Shown: positions 47,557-55,441 of the stretch, piece after piece
Numbering within the stretch: position 1 is the first letter of the stretch
Layout of the letters: the number at the start of each line of letters is the position of its first letter
Source of the DNA: Brevibacterium sp. XM4083
GTDB taxonomy: Bacteria > Actinomycetota > Actinomycetes > Actinomycetales > Brevibacteriaceae
NCBI RefSeq assembly: GCF_006489205.2
Contig: NZ_VFYR02000006.1
Coordinates: 107,226-171,225 of the forward strand
Length of the DNA stretch: 64,000 nt
Reading direction: 5' to 3'
Position numbers and translations under genes: made by a program
Notes under the pieces: generated by a model
What the model was told of the DNA's origin: nothing
Seen by the model: the letters and a program-made list of their open reading frames with translations, nothing else
Database searches by the model: none

Positions 47557-48552
47557 TTACGTGTCTAGGAAACCCCATTCGCTGCCCAGAACCCAACGCA
47601 GCGCCGAGAGTTTACCGTTGAGCACTCCGAGTTCGAATTCCGTATACGGGCCGAGCTCCCCAGGCCGGGTGTATGTCTCCTCGATCCGCTGACGTGCTGG
47701 ACCAGCTATCGCCTGCAACCGATCAAGCTCCGCTTCGTCGCCCGCCTCGCGCAGTCGGTACTCGTGTTGCAACGAACGGTGATACCAGAGGCGGTCGAAC
47801 AAGGCCTTCTCAGCGTCCGTGATTTCCCAGAGGCGCCGCGGCTCCTCAACGAAGTCGGTCTCGACAAACAGTTCCTCGATTTCGGCTCCGAAGTGGGTGA
47901 GCAGAACATCGTTAAGTCCATCCACCCCGAGAGCGTAAGTTGAGCCCTCCGACGTGAAGATCGTAGCGATGTCGAGATGGGGGTTTCGCTTGTCCTCGCC
48001 CTGCGCCGAAAAGTCATCACTATTCGATGTAATGAAGGCGTATGGATTGCATGTCAGATCTGACTCACGCACCGCGGTTGCATAGATCTCGACGAGCAGC
48101 GCATCCGCCACGCCGTTGCGCGACCGATGCAATGGCGCCCGCTTGCCAACTCCGCGGTCGACCACTGCGCGGTACTCGGCGTCGGTTGGTTCGACCCGGA
48201 GTCCGTTGCGCAAGAGTTCGAGTACCTCATCGAAATTGCGTGTCGTCATCGCACCGATCAACGGCACGTCACGCGCAAGGTCGTCAATCATCTTGGCCAC
48301 GTGCTCAATATTTGCACCGCCGTAATCGTGCAAGTCCTGCTTGACCAGCTTAAAGCGCTGCGCGACACCTGTCGTCATGGTGGACTCGATCCGCTGCCTG
48401 TTCCGCTCAAACTCCTCGATCACGAGCTGAGGTACAAGAAGCTCCACGTCTCGCTGATGCACCAAGACACGAAGGGCGACGATCCACCGCTGTCCATCTC
48501 GTCGTTTGCACAGGTCGAACCACGTCGACGTGTCAACGAGTAAGTTCAGCAC
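47557..48552 (-). CDS. PIN-like nuclease (DUF4935 type)
   Basis: 331-residue protein starting VLNLLVDTSTWFDLCKRRDGQ from a GTG at 48,552. The N-terminal PIN-like part has acidic residues in LVDTSTWFDL, an Glu in VIEEFERNRQRI, Asp/Glu in VADALLVEIYATA and YAFITSNSDDFS, in the order expected for a metal-dependent RNase. The C-terminal third is Glu/Arg-rich and helical. It faces the CHAT gene tail to tail, 61 bp apart. RNase activity is inferred from the family; no antitoxin-like gene is adjacent. Confidence 0.72.
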   Translation of the reverse strand: MLNLLVDTSTWFDLCKRRDGQRWIVALRVLVHQRDVELLVPQLVIEEFERNRQRIESTMTTGVAQRFKLVKQDLHDYGGANIEHVAKMIDDLARDVPLIGAMTTRNFDEVLELLRNGLRVEPTDAEYRAVVDRGVGKRAPLHRSRNGVADALLVEIYATAVRESDLTCNPYAFITSNSDDFSAQGEDKRNPHLDIATIFTSEGSTYALGVDGLNDVLLTHFGAEIEELFVETDFVEEPRRLWEITDAEKALFDRLWYHRSLQHEYRLREAGDEAELDRLQAIAGPARQRIEETYTRPGELGPYTEFELGVLNGKLSALRWVLGSEWGFLDT

Positions 48553-48865
48553 ACGCTCAGCGTACCGTCCCAACGGTTCTCGGTCTTGGAAAAGCTTGCC
48601 GCCGCCCGTCAACGATTTTTGGCGACTATGTGCCTCGACCTGCAAGAGGCGTGGCGGCTCAGAAGCGGCGATGAAGGAGCGGAAGAAGATCGGAGCCGGC
48701 AGGACCTAGGCAGGCGTCCGAGAGTGACACTGCTGGCCTCGACGACGATGAAGAGCGGACCTAAGGCGAGGGTTGCCTGGTGGTCGAGCACCCGGCAGGT
48801 GAACAGCCTGGCGAAGCACTCGGAACGGGGTTCTGGATCAGGCTCACCGAACTGCTGGAGCCATC
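48553..48865. other. gene-free gap upstream of the methyltransferase remnant
   Basis: About 310 bp between the PIN-like gene start and the methyltransferase remnant. It should hold the promoter of the PIN gene. No conserved frame, RNA gene or clear promoter was recognised. Confidence 0.4.
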
Positions 48866-49943
48866 ATGCCCAACGCCCCTTCGTCCGACGAACGTCCTCT
48901 GCGGATCGGATGGCTGTTCAGCGGCTACGGCAGCCTGGACCTCGCCGTCGAACATGCCACCGGCGACAGCACGGTATGGTTCTCCGAGCTCAACGAGCCC
49001 GTCGCCCGGGTCTTCTCCCATCACCGGCCCGGCGTCCCGACATCACCGCCGTCCGCTGGAGTGACATCGAGCCGGTCGGTGTGCTGTGCGGCGGGTTCCC
49101 CTGCCATGACGTCTCGACCGTCAGCCAGGGCACCGGCCTTGCCCCTGGCACCGGCTCGGGCCGCTGGTCGTGCATGCCACCACGATCGAAGCATTGCGAT
49201 CCCGGCTCGTGGTGATCGAGAACGTGCGCGGGTTGCTGTCCGCCCCCGCGACCCGCCCATATCCACAAGGAGCAACCGATGACCGCAACCCCTCGCGATC
49301 TGGAACTCGGAAGCGGGTTTCTGGGAAACGAGCCAGGCCGACCTCTTCGGGCACTCGGAGCGATACTCGGCGATCTGGCCGACCTCCGGAGAACTGCGCG
49401 ATGGATCGGCCTACCGACATCACTGACCGGCGCACCCCATCACCGGTTCAGCATCTTCACCATTGCCTACCGAAGGGGCGCTGTTCCGGACGCCGCTAGC
49501 AACAGACTCCTCTCGGGGCGCAGAGACGATGGAGACGGTCAGGGCCCGCCGCGGCACTATCGCACTGAGCCATCAGATAGTCGACCGCGTATCCAACGGA
49601 CCGGGGGGCTCGACCATCAACTCGAACGCAGCGGAGACTCTGTTCGTGCTAGTCGACAGCATCTTCGTCGCTGGCGGGAGGGCGATACGCCGATGCCATC
49701 GCTCGATGGGGGCACATCACCGGACGCGGCGCCCCTGCCCCCGCATTTATGAACGAGGAGAGAGGGCCACGCCCGTCGCCGGAGTTCGTGGAATGGCTTA
49801 TGGATCTGCCAGTGAGATGGATTACCGACACGATGGGCGGACTGACTGCAAATCAGCAGAAGACCGCCTTGGGTAACGGGGTCCTGCCACTTCAAGCGCT
49901 CGTTGCACTGCGCAGTCTTGCATTACGTATGCAACCACGCTGA
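48866..49943 (+). pseudogene. C5 cytosine DNA methyltransferase, frameshifted remnant
   Basis: Fragments in three frames together cover a Dcm-type enzyme: LFSGYGSLDLAVEHATG (motif I), then GVLCGGFPCHDVSTVSQGTG with the catalytic Pro-Cys (motif IV), LVVIENVRGLLSAP (motif VI), and PEFVEWLMDLP ... LTANQQKTALGNGVLPLQA (motifs IX-X). Frame changes occur near 49,040 (with a few codons lost), 49,170 and further on. It cannot make an intact enzyme. Such genes are common on actinobacterial phages and conjugative elements; no cognate nuclease is left. Confidence 0.85.
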
Positions 49944-50008
49944 GTCGGGCGACCATCAACTGCCGCGCAACGGTCGGCGGAGTTCGGGAACAGTTCGACG
50001 GCCGAGCC

Positions 50009-50332
50009 TCAGATAATGCCTTCGAGGCGTTGCTCGATCTGCGGCTTCGGCATCGCCCCGATGATCTCGCGCACGATCTCACCCTTGTCGAAGACCTTCA
50101 TCGCAGGGATCGAACTGATGTTGTAGCGCGAGGCGATGTCGGGATTCTCGTCGACATTGAGCTTGGCGATGAGGAGCTTTCCATCCTGCTCGGCCGAAAT
50201 ATGGTCCAGGACCGGCGCGATCGCACGGCACGGGCCGCACCAGGCTGCCCAGAAGTCCACGAGAACGGGAACCTCGCTCTGGAGCACAACCTCATCGAAG
50301 GTCTGGGTGTCGACGGTGATGACTTCGCTCAT
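50009..50332 (-). CDS. trxA: thioredoxin
   Basis: 107-residue thioredoxin with FWAAWCGPCRAIAP (active site CGPC at about 31-34) and cis-Pro in SSIPAMKVF. No signal peptide, so cytoplasmic. The start at 50,332 follows GGAAGGAAAGC; the longer upstream frame lacks family similarity. A CsoR-type palindrome lies 63-77 bp upstream, and a similar one precedes the neighbouring CueP-like gene, so it is probably part of a copper-stress response. Confidence 0.92.
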   Translation of the reverse strand: MSEVITVDTQTFDEVVLQSEVPVLVDFWAAWCGPCRAIAPVLDHISAEQDGKLLIAKLNVDENPDIASRYNISSIPAMKVFDKGEIVREIIGAMPKPQIEQRLEGII

Positions 50333-50394
50333 GGGACTGCTTTCCTTCCTGTTACACGTCGCGTGCGATAGACCGCACGCACACCACAACGCCC

Positions 50395-50409
50395 TACCCT
50401 GTGGGGGTA
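50395..50409 (-). promoter_or_regulatory. CsoR-type operator upstream of thioredoxin
   Basis: TACCCTGTGGGGGTA: arms TACCC/GGGTA are perfect, and the whole fits the ATACCC..GGGTAT pattern bound by CsoR-family copper repressors. It lies between the cueP-like stop and the thioredoxin start, in promoter position for the latter. No csoR gene is in the window, so any repressor acts in trans. Confidence 0.55.
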
Positions 50410-50426
50410 TTCCCGTGGTGCTGGTT

Positions 50427-51041
50427 TCAGACCAGTCGCATCGTGGTCAGGCAGGTTTGCGCATCGTCGCCGACGGTCGAAAGTTCGGAGGTGGCGGTCT
50501 GGCCGTCGTGGGTGATCGAGATCGATGTCTCGATGCCTCGGGGCAGCCAGATCCCGACGAAGCCGTTGTCGAGGGTTCTCAACTCCTCGTCAACGATCGT
50601 CTCGCCGGTCGTCGCATCCGTCACCGTTACGGCCACGTCTGCGTTGCGCAGCTCACCCAGGCATCCGGTCGGGCTGTGGTAGTAGCAATCATGGGTCTGC
50701 GACCGATACGGGGCGACGGATACGTAGATCTCGTCACTGGGCAACCGCACCTCTGCCGTGCGTTCGTGCTGATCGGTGAGCGTGACAGTCTCCGCAGTGA
50801 TCGACGTGGTCAAGGTCTCCGTGCGATCGTCCAGCGGGATCGCATCGAGCGTTTCGATCAGCTCCCGCACGTCGAGGCCGTCGAGGCCATTCTCGGCAAG
50901 GATCTCGGCTCCGCTGGCCGAGGTGACTGAGGGTGAGTCGTTGGCGGCCGTGCATCCGGTGAGCAGGAAAGCGCCGACCACGACGGTGATTGCAGCGGTT
51001 TTCTTCCCGCCGTACTTCGGGAATGACCTGAGGTTCTTCAT
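50427..51041 (-). CDS. CueP-like copper-binding lipoprotein
   Basis: 204-residue predicted lipoprotein: basic start MKNLRSFPKYGGKK, hydrophobic segment and lipobox LTGC at about 28-31. The mature part contains YVSVAPYRSQTHDCYYHSPTG and CLGEL, the Cys/His pattern of CueP, the extracytoplasmic copper-binding protein of Salmonella. The ATG at 51,041 is chosen because it gives a proper signal peptide. A perfect CsoR-type palindrome is 44-58 bp upstream. A role in copper storage outside the membrane is inferred. Confidence 0.78.
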   Translation of the reverse strand: MKNLRSFPKYGGKKTAAITVVVGAFLLTGCTAANDSPSVTSASGAEILAENGLDGLDVRELIETLDAIPLDDRTETLTTSITAETVTLTDQHERTAEVRLPSDEIYVSVAPYRSQTHDCYYHSPTGCLGELRNADVAVTVTDATTGETIVDEELRTLDNGFVGIWLPRGIETSISITHDGQTATSELSTVGDDAQTCLTTMRLV

Positions 51042-51084
51042 GGGATTCCTTGTCGTGTCTGCCCGCGGTGCCAATTGGCCATAG

Positions 51085-51099
51085 TACCCCATAGGGGTA
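51085..51099 (-). promoter_or_regulatory. CsoR-type operator upstream of the CueP-like gene
   Basis: TACCCC-ATA-GGGGTA is a perfect palindrome with 6-bp arms, directly followed on the minus strand by TACTAT, a good -10 hexamer. A repressor bound here would cover the promoter. It shares the arrangement with the site at 50,395. Confidence 0.65.
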
Positions 51100-51121
51100 G
51101 TGCCTACCTGCGTGATGCGGA

Positions 51122-51158
51122 AGCGCCCCCGCCCGGTACGAGCCCGGGAGGGGGCGCT
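51122..51158 (-). terminator. hairpin after the CDF gene
   Basis: AGCGCCCCC pairs perfectly with GGGGGCGCT, with a second inner pairing (GCCCGG with CCCGGG region). It starts 4 bp after the CDF stop. No U-run, but the stem is very stable; it separates the arsR-CDF operon from the cueP promoter. Confidence 0.6.
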
Positions 51159-51162
51159 GCGT

Positions 51163-52104
51163 TCAGTCGTGCTTGCTGACTTCCGGTTCATGTTCGGCAA
51201 TGTGCTCGGTCTCGATCTGGAAGGTCGAGTGATGGACGGAGACCTCGAAGTGTCCTGCGACGCAGTCTTTGATCTCTTGGAGCGTCTGGGCGGCATGACC
51301 GTCGGTGAAGCACTCGTCGTCGACGACGACGTGGGCGGTCAGGGTCGGTAGGCCGGTCGCCACAGTGGAGGCGTGCAGATCGTGGACATCCTGGACATGG
51401 TTGAGTTCGAGGATGTGTGAGCGGACTTTGTCGAGGTCGAGGCCCTTAGGAGTGAACTCCATGAGGACGCTGATGGTCTCGCGCATCAGCTTGAACGCGC
51501 GAGGCACGATCAGTGTGGCGATGAGCAGTCCGGCGATGGCATCGGCCTGCATGAACCCGGTCGTGGCGATGACGATCGCCGCGATGATCACTCCGAGCGA
51601 GCCGAGAGCGTCGTTGAGGACTTCGAGGAACGCGGCGCGCATGTTGAAGTTCGAACCGCGGCTGGAGGCGAGGATGGTGATGGCGATGATGTTCGCGACC
51701 AGGCCGATGATGCCGAAGATCAGCAGTTCGCTTGCGGGCACCTCCGGCGGCTCGAACAGTCGCCGGATGCCTTCGATAGCGGCGTACGTGCCCACCACCA
51801 GCAGCAGTGCCGACTGTCCGAGGGCTGCGATCACCTCGATACGCCGGAACCCCCAGGTGCGCTTGGAGTTGGCGGGCTTGAGCATCAGCGTCGCGGCGAT
51901 CAGTGCGACCAGCAGGCCGGAGGCATCGGTGATGGCGTGGGCGGTGTCGGTCAGCAGCGCGAGGCTGCCGGTGATGACCGAGCCGATGGCCTGGGCGACG
52001 ACGATCGTCGCGGTGATCGAGAATGCAATCCAGAGTTTCTTGCGGAAATCTCCGGGGTGCCCGGTCTCGCTACCGGCGGGGCCGTGATTGTGTCCTGCGC
52101 CCAT
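51163..52104 (-). CDS. cation diffusion facilitator (CzcD/ZitB type)
   Basis: 313-residue metal/proton antiporter with six membrane segments and a cytoplasmic C-terminal domain. The TM2 site is TDTAHAITDASG (HxxxD). The TM5 site reads LEVLNDALG, so the usual His of HxxxD is Glu here, which may alter metal choice. The N-terminus has His-rich GAGHNHGP, and the C-terminus has EHIAEHEPEVSKHD. It starts 2 bp after the ArsR stop, so the pair forms an operon. Zn, Cd or Co export is expected; the ion is not certain. Confidence 0.88.
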   Translation of the reverse strand: MGAGHNHGPAGSETGHPGDFRKKLWIAFSITATIVVAQAIGSVITGSLALLTDTAHAITDASGLLVALIAATLMLKPANSKRTWGFRRIEVIAALGQSALLLVVGTYAAIEGIRRLFEPPEVPASELLIFGIIGLVANIIAITILASSRGSNFNMRAAFLEVLNDALGSLGVIIAAIVIATTGFMQADAIAGLLIATLIVPRAFKLMRETISVLMEFTPKGLDLDKVRSHILELNHVQDVHDLHASTVATGLPTLTAHVVVDDECFTDGHAAQTLQEIKDCVAGHFEVSVHHSTFQIETEHIAEHEPEVSKHD

Positions 52105-52106
52105 GT

Positions 52107-52496
52107 CTACTTCTTCTCCGTATCTGTCACGTGGTGGATATGTGGGAGTCGCAGGTGCGTGCAGAGCAGGGCCTGCGTGCCGGTGGCATCGAGGAGGCAT
52201 TCGGCAGCGGCGATGAGGGTACGCAGGAGCTCGGGCTGTGTCAGCGAGTACCAGGTGGAGCGCCCTTCCGGGCGCATCGTCGCCAGGCCGCACTCGACCA
52301 GGAAGCCGACATGTTTGCTCACCGTGGACTGGGCCAGGCCCATGTGCTCGACCAGATCGCGGACCCGGTGCTCACCCGAGGCGAGGTGCTGCACGATCGC
52401 CAACCTCGTCGGTTCCGCAAATGCCTGGAACAGGTGGGCGTACGCTGCCGTCGCCACCTCGTCGAGGGTTGCCCCCTCCTGTCGAATCATCGCCAT
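52107..52496 (-). CDS. ArsR/SmtB-family metal-responsive repressor
   Basis: 129-residue winged-helix repressor: FAEPTRLAIVQHLASGEHRV, then the recognition helix LAQSTVSKHVGFL and the wing MRPEGRSTWYSL. The Cys/His cluster LLCTHLRLPHIHH near the C-terminus is a plausible metal site, as in CmtR-like sensors. It is first in the arsR-CDF operon. A perfect 20-bp palindrome 10 bp upstream is the likely autoregulatory operator. Confidence 0.9.
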   Translation of the reverse strand: MAMIRQEGATLDEVATAAYAHLFQAFAEPTRLAIVQHLASGEHRVRDLVEHMGLAQSTVSKHVGFLVECGLATMRPEGRSTWYSLTQPELLRTLIAAAECLLDATGTQALLCTHLRLPHIHHVTDTEKK

Positions 52497-52505
52497 AGGA
52501 CGATC

Positions 52506-52525
52506 ATATCGCTCTAGAGCGATAT
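52506..52525 (-). promoter_or_regulatory. ArsR-type operator, perfect 20-bp palindrome
   Basis: ATATCGCTCTAGAGCGATAT is fully symmetric and lies 10 bp before the ArsR start. Its AT-flanked arms stand out against the GC-rich surroundings. Length and position fit an ArsR/SmtB dimer site controlling the arsR-CDF operon. Confidence 0.75.
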
Positions 52526-52636
52526 TGTCGAGTGTGATCTGTCGCTCGACGCGGAATGAAGCTCAGAGGTCCCGGCGCGCCCGAGGGTGGACTACCAGCC
52601 TCCTGCGACGCGTGTCCTATTGGACTCAGCGGAAAG

Positions 52637-52710
52637 TGGAGGTGCCTACGGGACTCGAACCCGTGTAAACGATTTTGCAGACCGCTGCCTATCCTCTCGG
52701 CCAAGGCACC
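52637..52710 (-). tRNA. tRNA-Cys (GCA)
   Basis: The 5' arm GGTGCCT pairs with AGGCACC, followed by discriminator U and an encoded CCA. The anticodon loop is CTGCAAA with anticodon GCA, and the T arm is ACGGGTTCGAGTCCCGT. About 71 nt plus CCA. It stands between the ArsR gene and the AhpD remnant. No integrase gene or repeated tRNA 3' end was found nearby, although tRNA genes are common integration sites. Confidence 0.93.
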
Positions 52711-52725
52711 AAGTCGCCGGCGAGA

Positions 52726-53129
52726 TCAGTCGCCCGGCGTGAGGCCGGCAACCAGGTTGAAGGCGCCGGTGAGAATGTTCAGCGACACGACCCCGACCAC
52801 ATCAGAGATCTCACGGTCGCTGTACCCGTATCCCCGAAGCTCGTCGATCTGCTCGTCGGTGATCGACGCAGGCTCACGGTAGACCTGGAGGCCGAGCGCG
52901 ATCATCGCCGCGACCGGGCCGGTCATCGCCGTACCCTGCTGGGCGAGTGCGATCTCGTCATCGCTGACCCCGAGCGATCGTGCCGCGCTGATGTGCGAGG
53001 CCAGGCACATTCCGCATCCCTGCTGCGACTGCACGGCGATCGAAACGAGCTCGCTGACCTTGCGGTCGAGCTTGGCGCGACGCATGGCTTTGCTCAGCTG
53101 GAGATAACCGGCTCTTCGGACATCCGGTG
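52726..53129 (-). pseudogene. AhpD/carboxymuconolactone decarboxylase-family gene, 5' end removed by IS256
   Basis: In-frame sequence from the IS256 end reads DVRRAGYLQLSKAMRRAKLD and continues as an AhpD-like domain with GCGMCLASHISAA (CxxC-x-x-H redox motif) to a stop at 52,726. The N-terminal residues and start are missing at the IS boundary (53,130). An internal ATG at 53,085 could give 119 residues but lacks a ribosome-binding site. Redox-type alkylhydroperoxidase homologue, probably inactive. Confidence 0.75.
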
Positions 53130-54479
53130 GGGACTGTCAGGAAAACGGTGGATCTGGGACTGGCCTGACCGAAAGGAAGGGCTATGAGCCAGACCATCGA
53201 GATGATCGATCCTGTGACGGGAGAGATCATCGATCAGCAACAGATCGCCGAGCAGTTGCTCGCGCAGGCGAGGGAACAGGGCGTCAGCCTCGTCGGGCCG
53301 GGAGGCCTGCTCGGCGGGTTGACGAAGACGGTGCTCGAGACCGCGCTCGAAGCGGAAATGACTGAGCACCTCGGTTATGAGAAGCACGCGGTCACCACGG
53401 GCGAGAATGCCCGGAACGGGACACGGTCGAAGACGGTGCTGACCGAGATTGGCCCGGTCGAGATCGAGGTCCCCCGGGATCGCGACGGGTCATTCGAGCC
53501 GAAGATGGTCCGCAAGCGGCAGCGCCGCCTGGACGGAATCGACGAGATCGTTCTCTCCCTGACCGCACGCGGGCTGACCACGGGTGAAGTCGCCGCGCAC
53601 TTCGACGACGTCTATGGTGCCAGCGTCAGCAAGGACACGATCTCAAAGATCACCGACAAGGTGATCGAGGAGATGACCGAGTGGCAGAACCGTCCGCTGG
53701 ACCGGGTCTACCCGGTCGTGTTCATCGACGCGATCGTCGTGAAGGTCCGGGACGGGCAGGTGCGCAACAAGCCGTTCTACGTCGCTGTGGGCGTCACTAC
53801 GGCCGGAGAACGCGACATCCTGGGCATCTGGGCCGGCGACGGCGGTGAGGGCGCGAAGTTCTGGCTCGGGGTGCTCACCGAGATCAAGAACCGCGGTGTC
53901 GAGGACGTCTGCATCGTCGTCTGCGACGGCCTGAAGGGGCTGCCGGAGTCCATCAACACGACGTGGGAGCTCGCGGTCGTGCAAACGTGCATCATCCACC
54001 TGATTCGCAACACGTTCAAGTTCGCGTCACGGAAGTACTGGGACCAGATCGCCCGCGACCTCAAGCCTGTCTACACGGCCCCGACCGAGGCCGCCGCGAG
54101 GGCGAGGTTCGAGGAGTTCGCGGAGAAGTGGTGCACGATGTATCCGGCGATCCGGCAGCTGTGGGAGAACGCGTGGAGCGAGTTCATCCCGTTCCTGGAC
54201 TACGACGTCGAGATCCGCCGGATCATCTGCTCGACGAACGCGATCGAGTCCCTCAACGCGCGGTACCGGCGCGCGGTCAGAGCGCGCGGGCACTTCCCGA
54301 ACGACGCGGCCGCACTGAAGTGCCTCTACCTCGTGACCCGGTCGCTTGACCCCACCGGCCGGGGTCGGGCACGCTGGGTGACGAGGTGGAAGCCCGCACT
54401 CAACGCCTTCGCGATCACCTTCGAAGGCCGAATCAACTGAAATGCGCCAGACCAGATCCACCGTTAATCTGACACACCC
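53130..54479 (+). mobile_element. IS256-family insertion sequence, about 1350 bp
   Basis: Imperfect terminal repeats: the left end GGGACTGTCAGGAAAACGGT and the right end read inward GGGTGTGTCAGATTAACGGT, both followed by GGATCTGG. No 8-bp target duplication is seen (left flank ATCCGGTG, right flank AATGGCGG), which suggests that the two flanks were not originally adjacent and that a deletion or recombination followed insertion. Confidence 0.85.
53184..54440 (+). CDS. IS256-family (mutator-type) transposase
   Basis: 418 residues, full length. The N-terminal part has EMTEHLGYEKHAVTTGENARNGTRSK. The DDE core has VFIDAIVVKVRDGQVRNK, VVCDGLKGLPESI and the C-terminal STNAIESLNARYRRAVRARGHFP typical of the family. 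It probably remains active. Its TGA stop is one base before an ATG that opens into the adjacent lipoprotein frame. Confidence 0.95.
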   Translation: MSQTIEMIDPVTGEIIDQQQIAEQLLAQAREQGVSLVGPGGLLGGLTKTVLETALEAEMTEHLGYEKHAVTTGENARNGTRSKTVLTEIGPVEIEVPRDRDGSFEPKMVRKRQRRLDGIDEIVLSLTARGLTTGEVAAHFDDVYGASVSKDTISKITDKVIEEMTEWQNRPLDRVYPVVFIDAIVVKVRDGQVRNKPFYVAVGVTTAGERDILGIWAGDGGEGAKFWLGVLTEIKNRGVEDVCIVVCDGLKGLPESINTTWELAVVQTCIIHLIRNTFKFASRKYWDQIARDLKPVYTAPTEAAARARFEEFAEKWCTMYPAIRQLWENAWSEFIPFLDYDVEIRRIICSTNAIESLNARYRRAVRARGHFPNDAAALKCLYLVTRSLDPTGRGRARWVTRWKPALNAFAITFEGRIN

Positions 54480-55304
54480 AATGGCGGTGCTGGCCACCAG
54501 CGCCGCAGCAGTGCTCGCCCTATCGGCTTGCAGTGGGGCTCCTAGCGGCGAGACGCCCACGGGCGACTCCGACCAGCAAGAGATCGTGGACATCACCGTC
54601 GGTGTGATGCCTGCGTCGGAAATCGCAGGCCTGCAGGTCGGCATCGATGAAGGCTTCTTCGAAGAAGAGGGCCTGAATGTGACCACACAGTTTGCGGCCG
54701 GAGGCAGCGCACTGGTGCCTGCCCTGATCGCAGGCGACGTTCAGTTCAGTTTCGCGAGCGCGGCACAGACCGTGCCGGCCCTGTCCGAGGGACTCCCGAT
54801 CCGGGTCGTCGCTCCCGCCGCCACGAGCGGCGAGAACCAGTCCCTGATCGTTTCGGCGGATAGTCCGTTCACGTCGGTCGAGGATCTGGCGGGTAAGCGT
54901 ATCGGGGTCGTCTTGGTGAACAGCCTCGCCGACTTTCTAACTCGCGGGACGTTCGAGGAGGCAGGCCTTGCGGCGACTGACTTTGAGCCGCTCGAGATCG
55001 CATACCCTGACGCCTTCGCTGCGCTGGAAGCGGGGCGTACTGACGCTGCCTTCATCAGTGAGCCCTTCCAGACCACGGCGGTCCAGGCAGGTGCCAGGAT
55101 CATCGCCTACCCGTTCCTCGAGGTGAACGGCGGAGACCCGCTCGTGTCGACCGAGTGGATCACCACGAATCAATATGCGGAGAGCAACCCGGATGTCGTG
55201 GAGCGATTCGAGCGCGCCATCCTCAAGGCCAATGCGTATGCCTCGGAGAACGAGCAGGCCGCTCGCGATGCAGTGCGCACACTGCTCCCCGATGTCGACC
55301 CTGA
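54442..55304 (+). pseudogene. ABC substrate-binding lipoprotein (SsuA/NMT1 type), main part, interrupted by IS256 and IS21
   Basis: Signal MAVLATSAAAVLALSACSG with lipobox LSAC, then a periplasmic-binding domain (ITVGVMPASEIAGLQVGIDEG, GDVQFSFASAAQTV, DAFAALEAGRTDAAFISEPF) of the SsuA/TauA/THI5-like class that feeds two-permease importers. The native start was lost at the IS256 boundary (54,480). An ATG inside the IS end (54,442) supplies a replacement basic N-terminus. IS21 cuts the frame after VDPD; the last 46 codons lie beyond it. Rejoined without the IS, it is in frame. Confidence 0.82.
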
Positions 55305-55441
55305 TGACGGCGCTCACTGAAGTTCCCCAGTTCTGCTCATCGAAATTCCCCACCCTGGGTCGCTCCGTCGCATGGGGCGGGCCTCCCTCGATGCTGGAGG
55401 TCTTCGACCACACACCAGCCTTCGAGGGAGGCCCGTTCCTC

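Noticed and set aside
47557..48645. Longer start for the PIN-like protein at 48,645
   Set aside because: The first 31 residues have no PIN similarity; the GTG at 48,552 gives the normal LLVDTS start.
52637..52710. tRNA-Cys as the attachment site of the island
   Set aside because: No integrase gene and no duplicated tRNA 3' end were found; the island edge is in comM instead.
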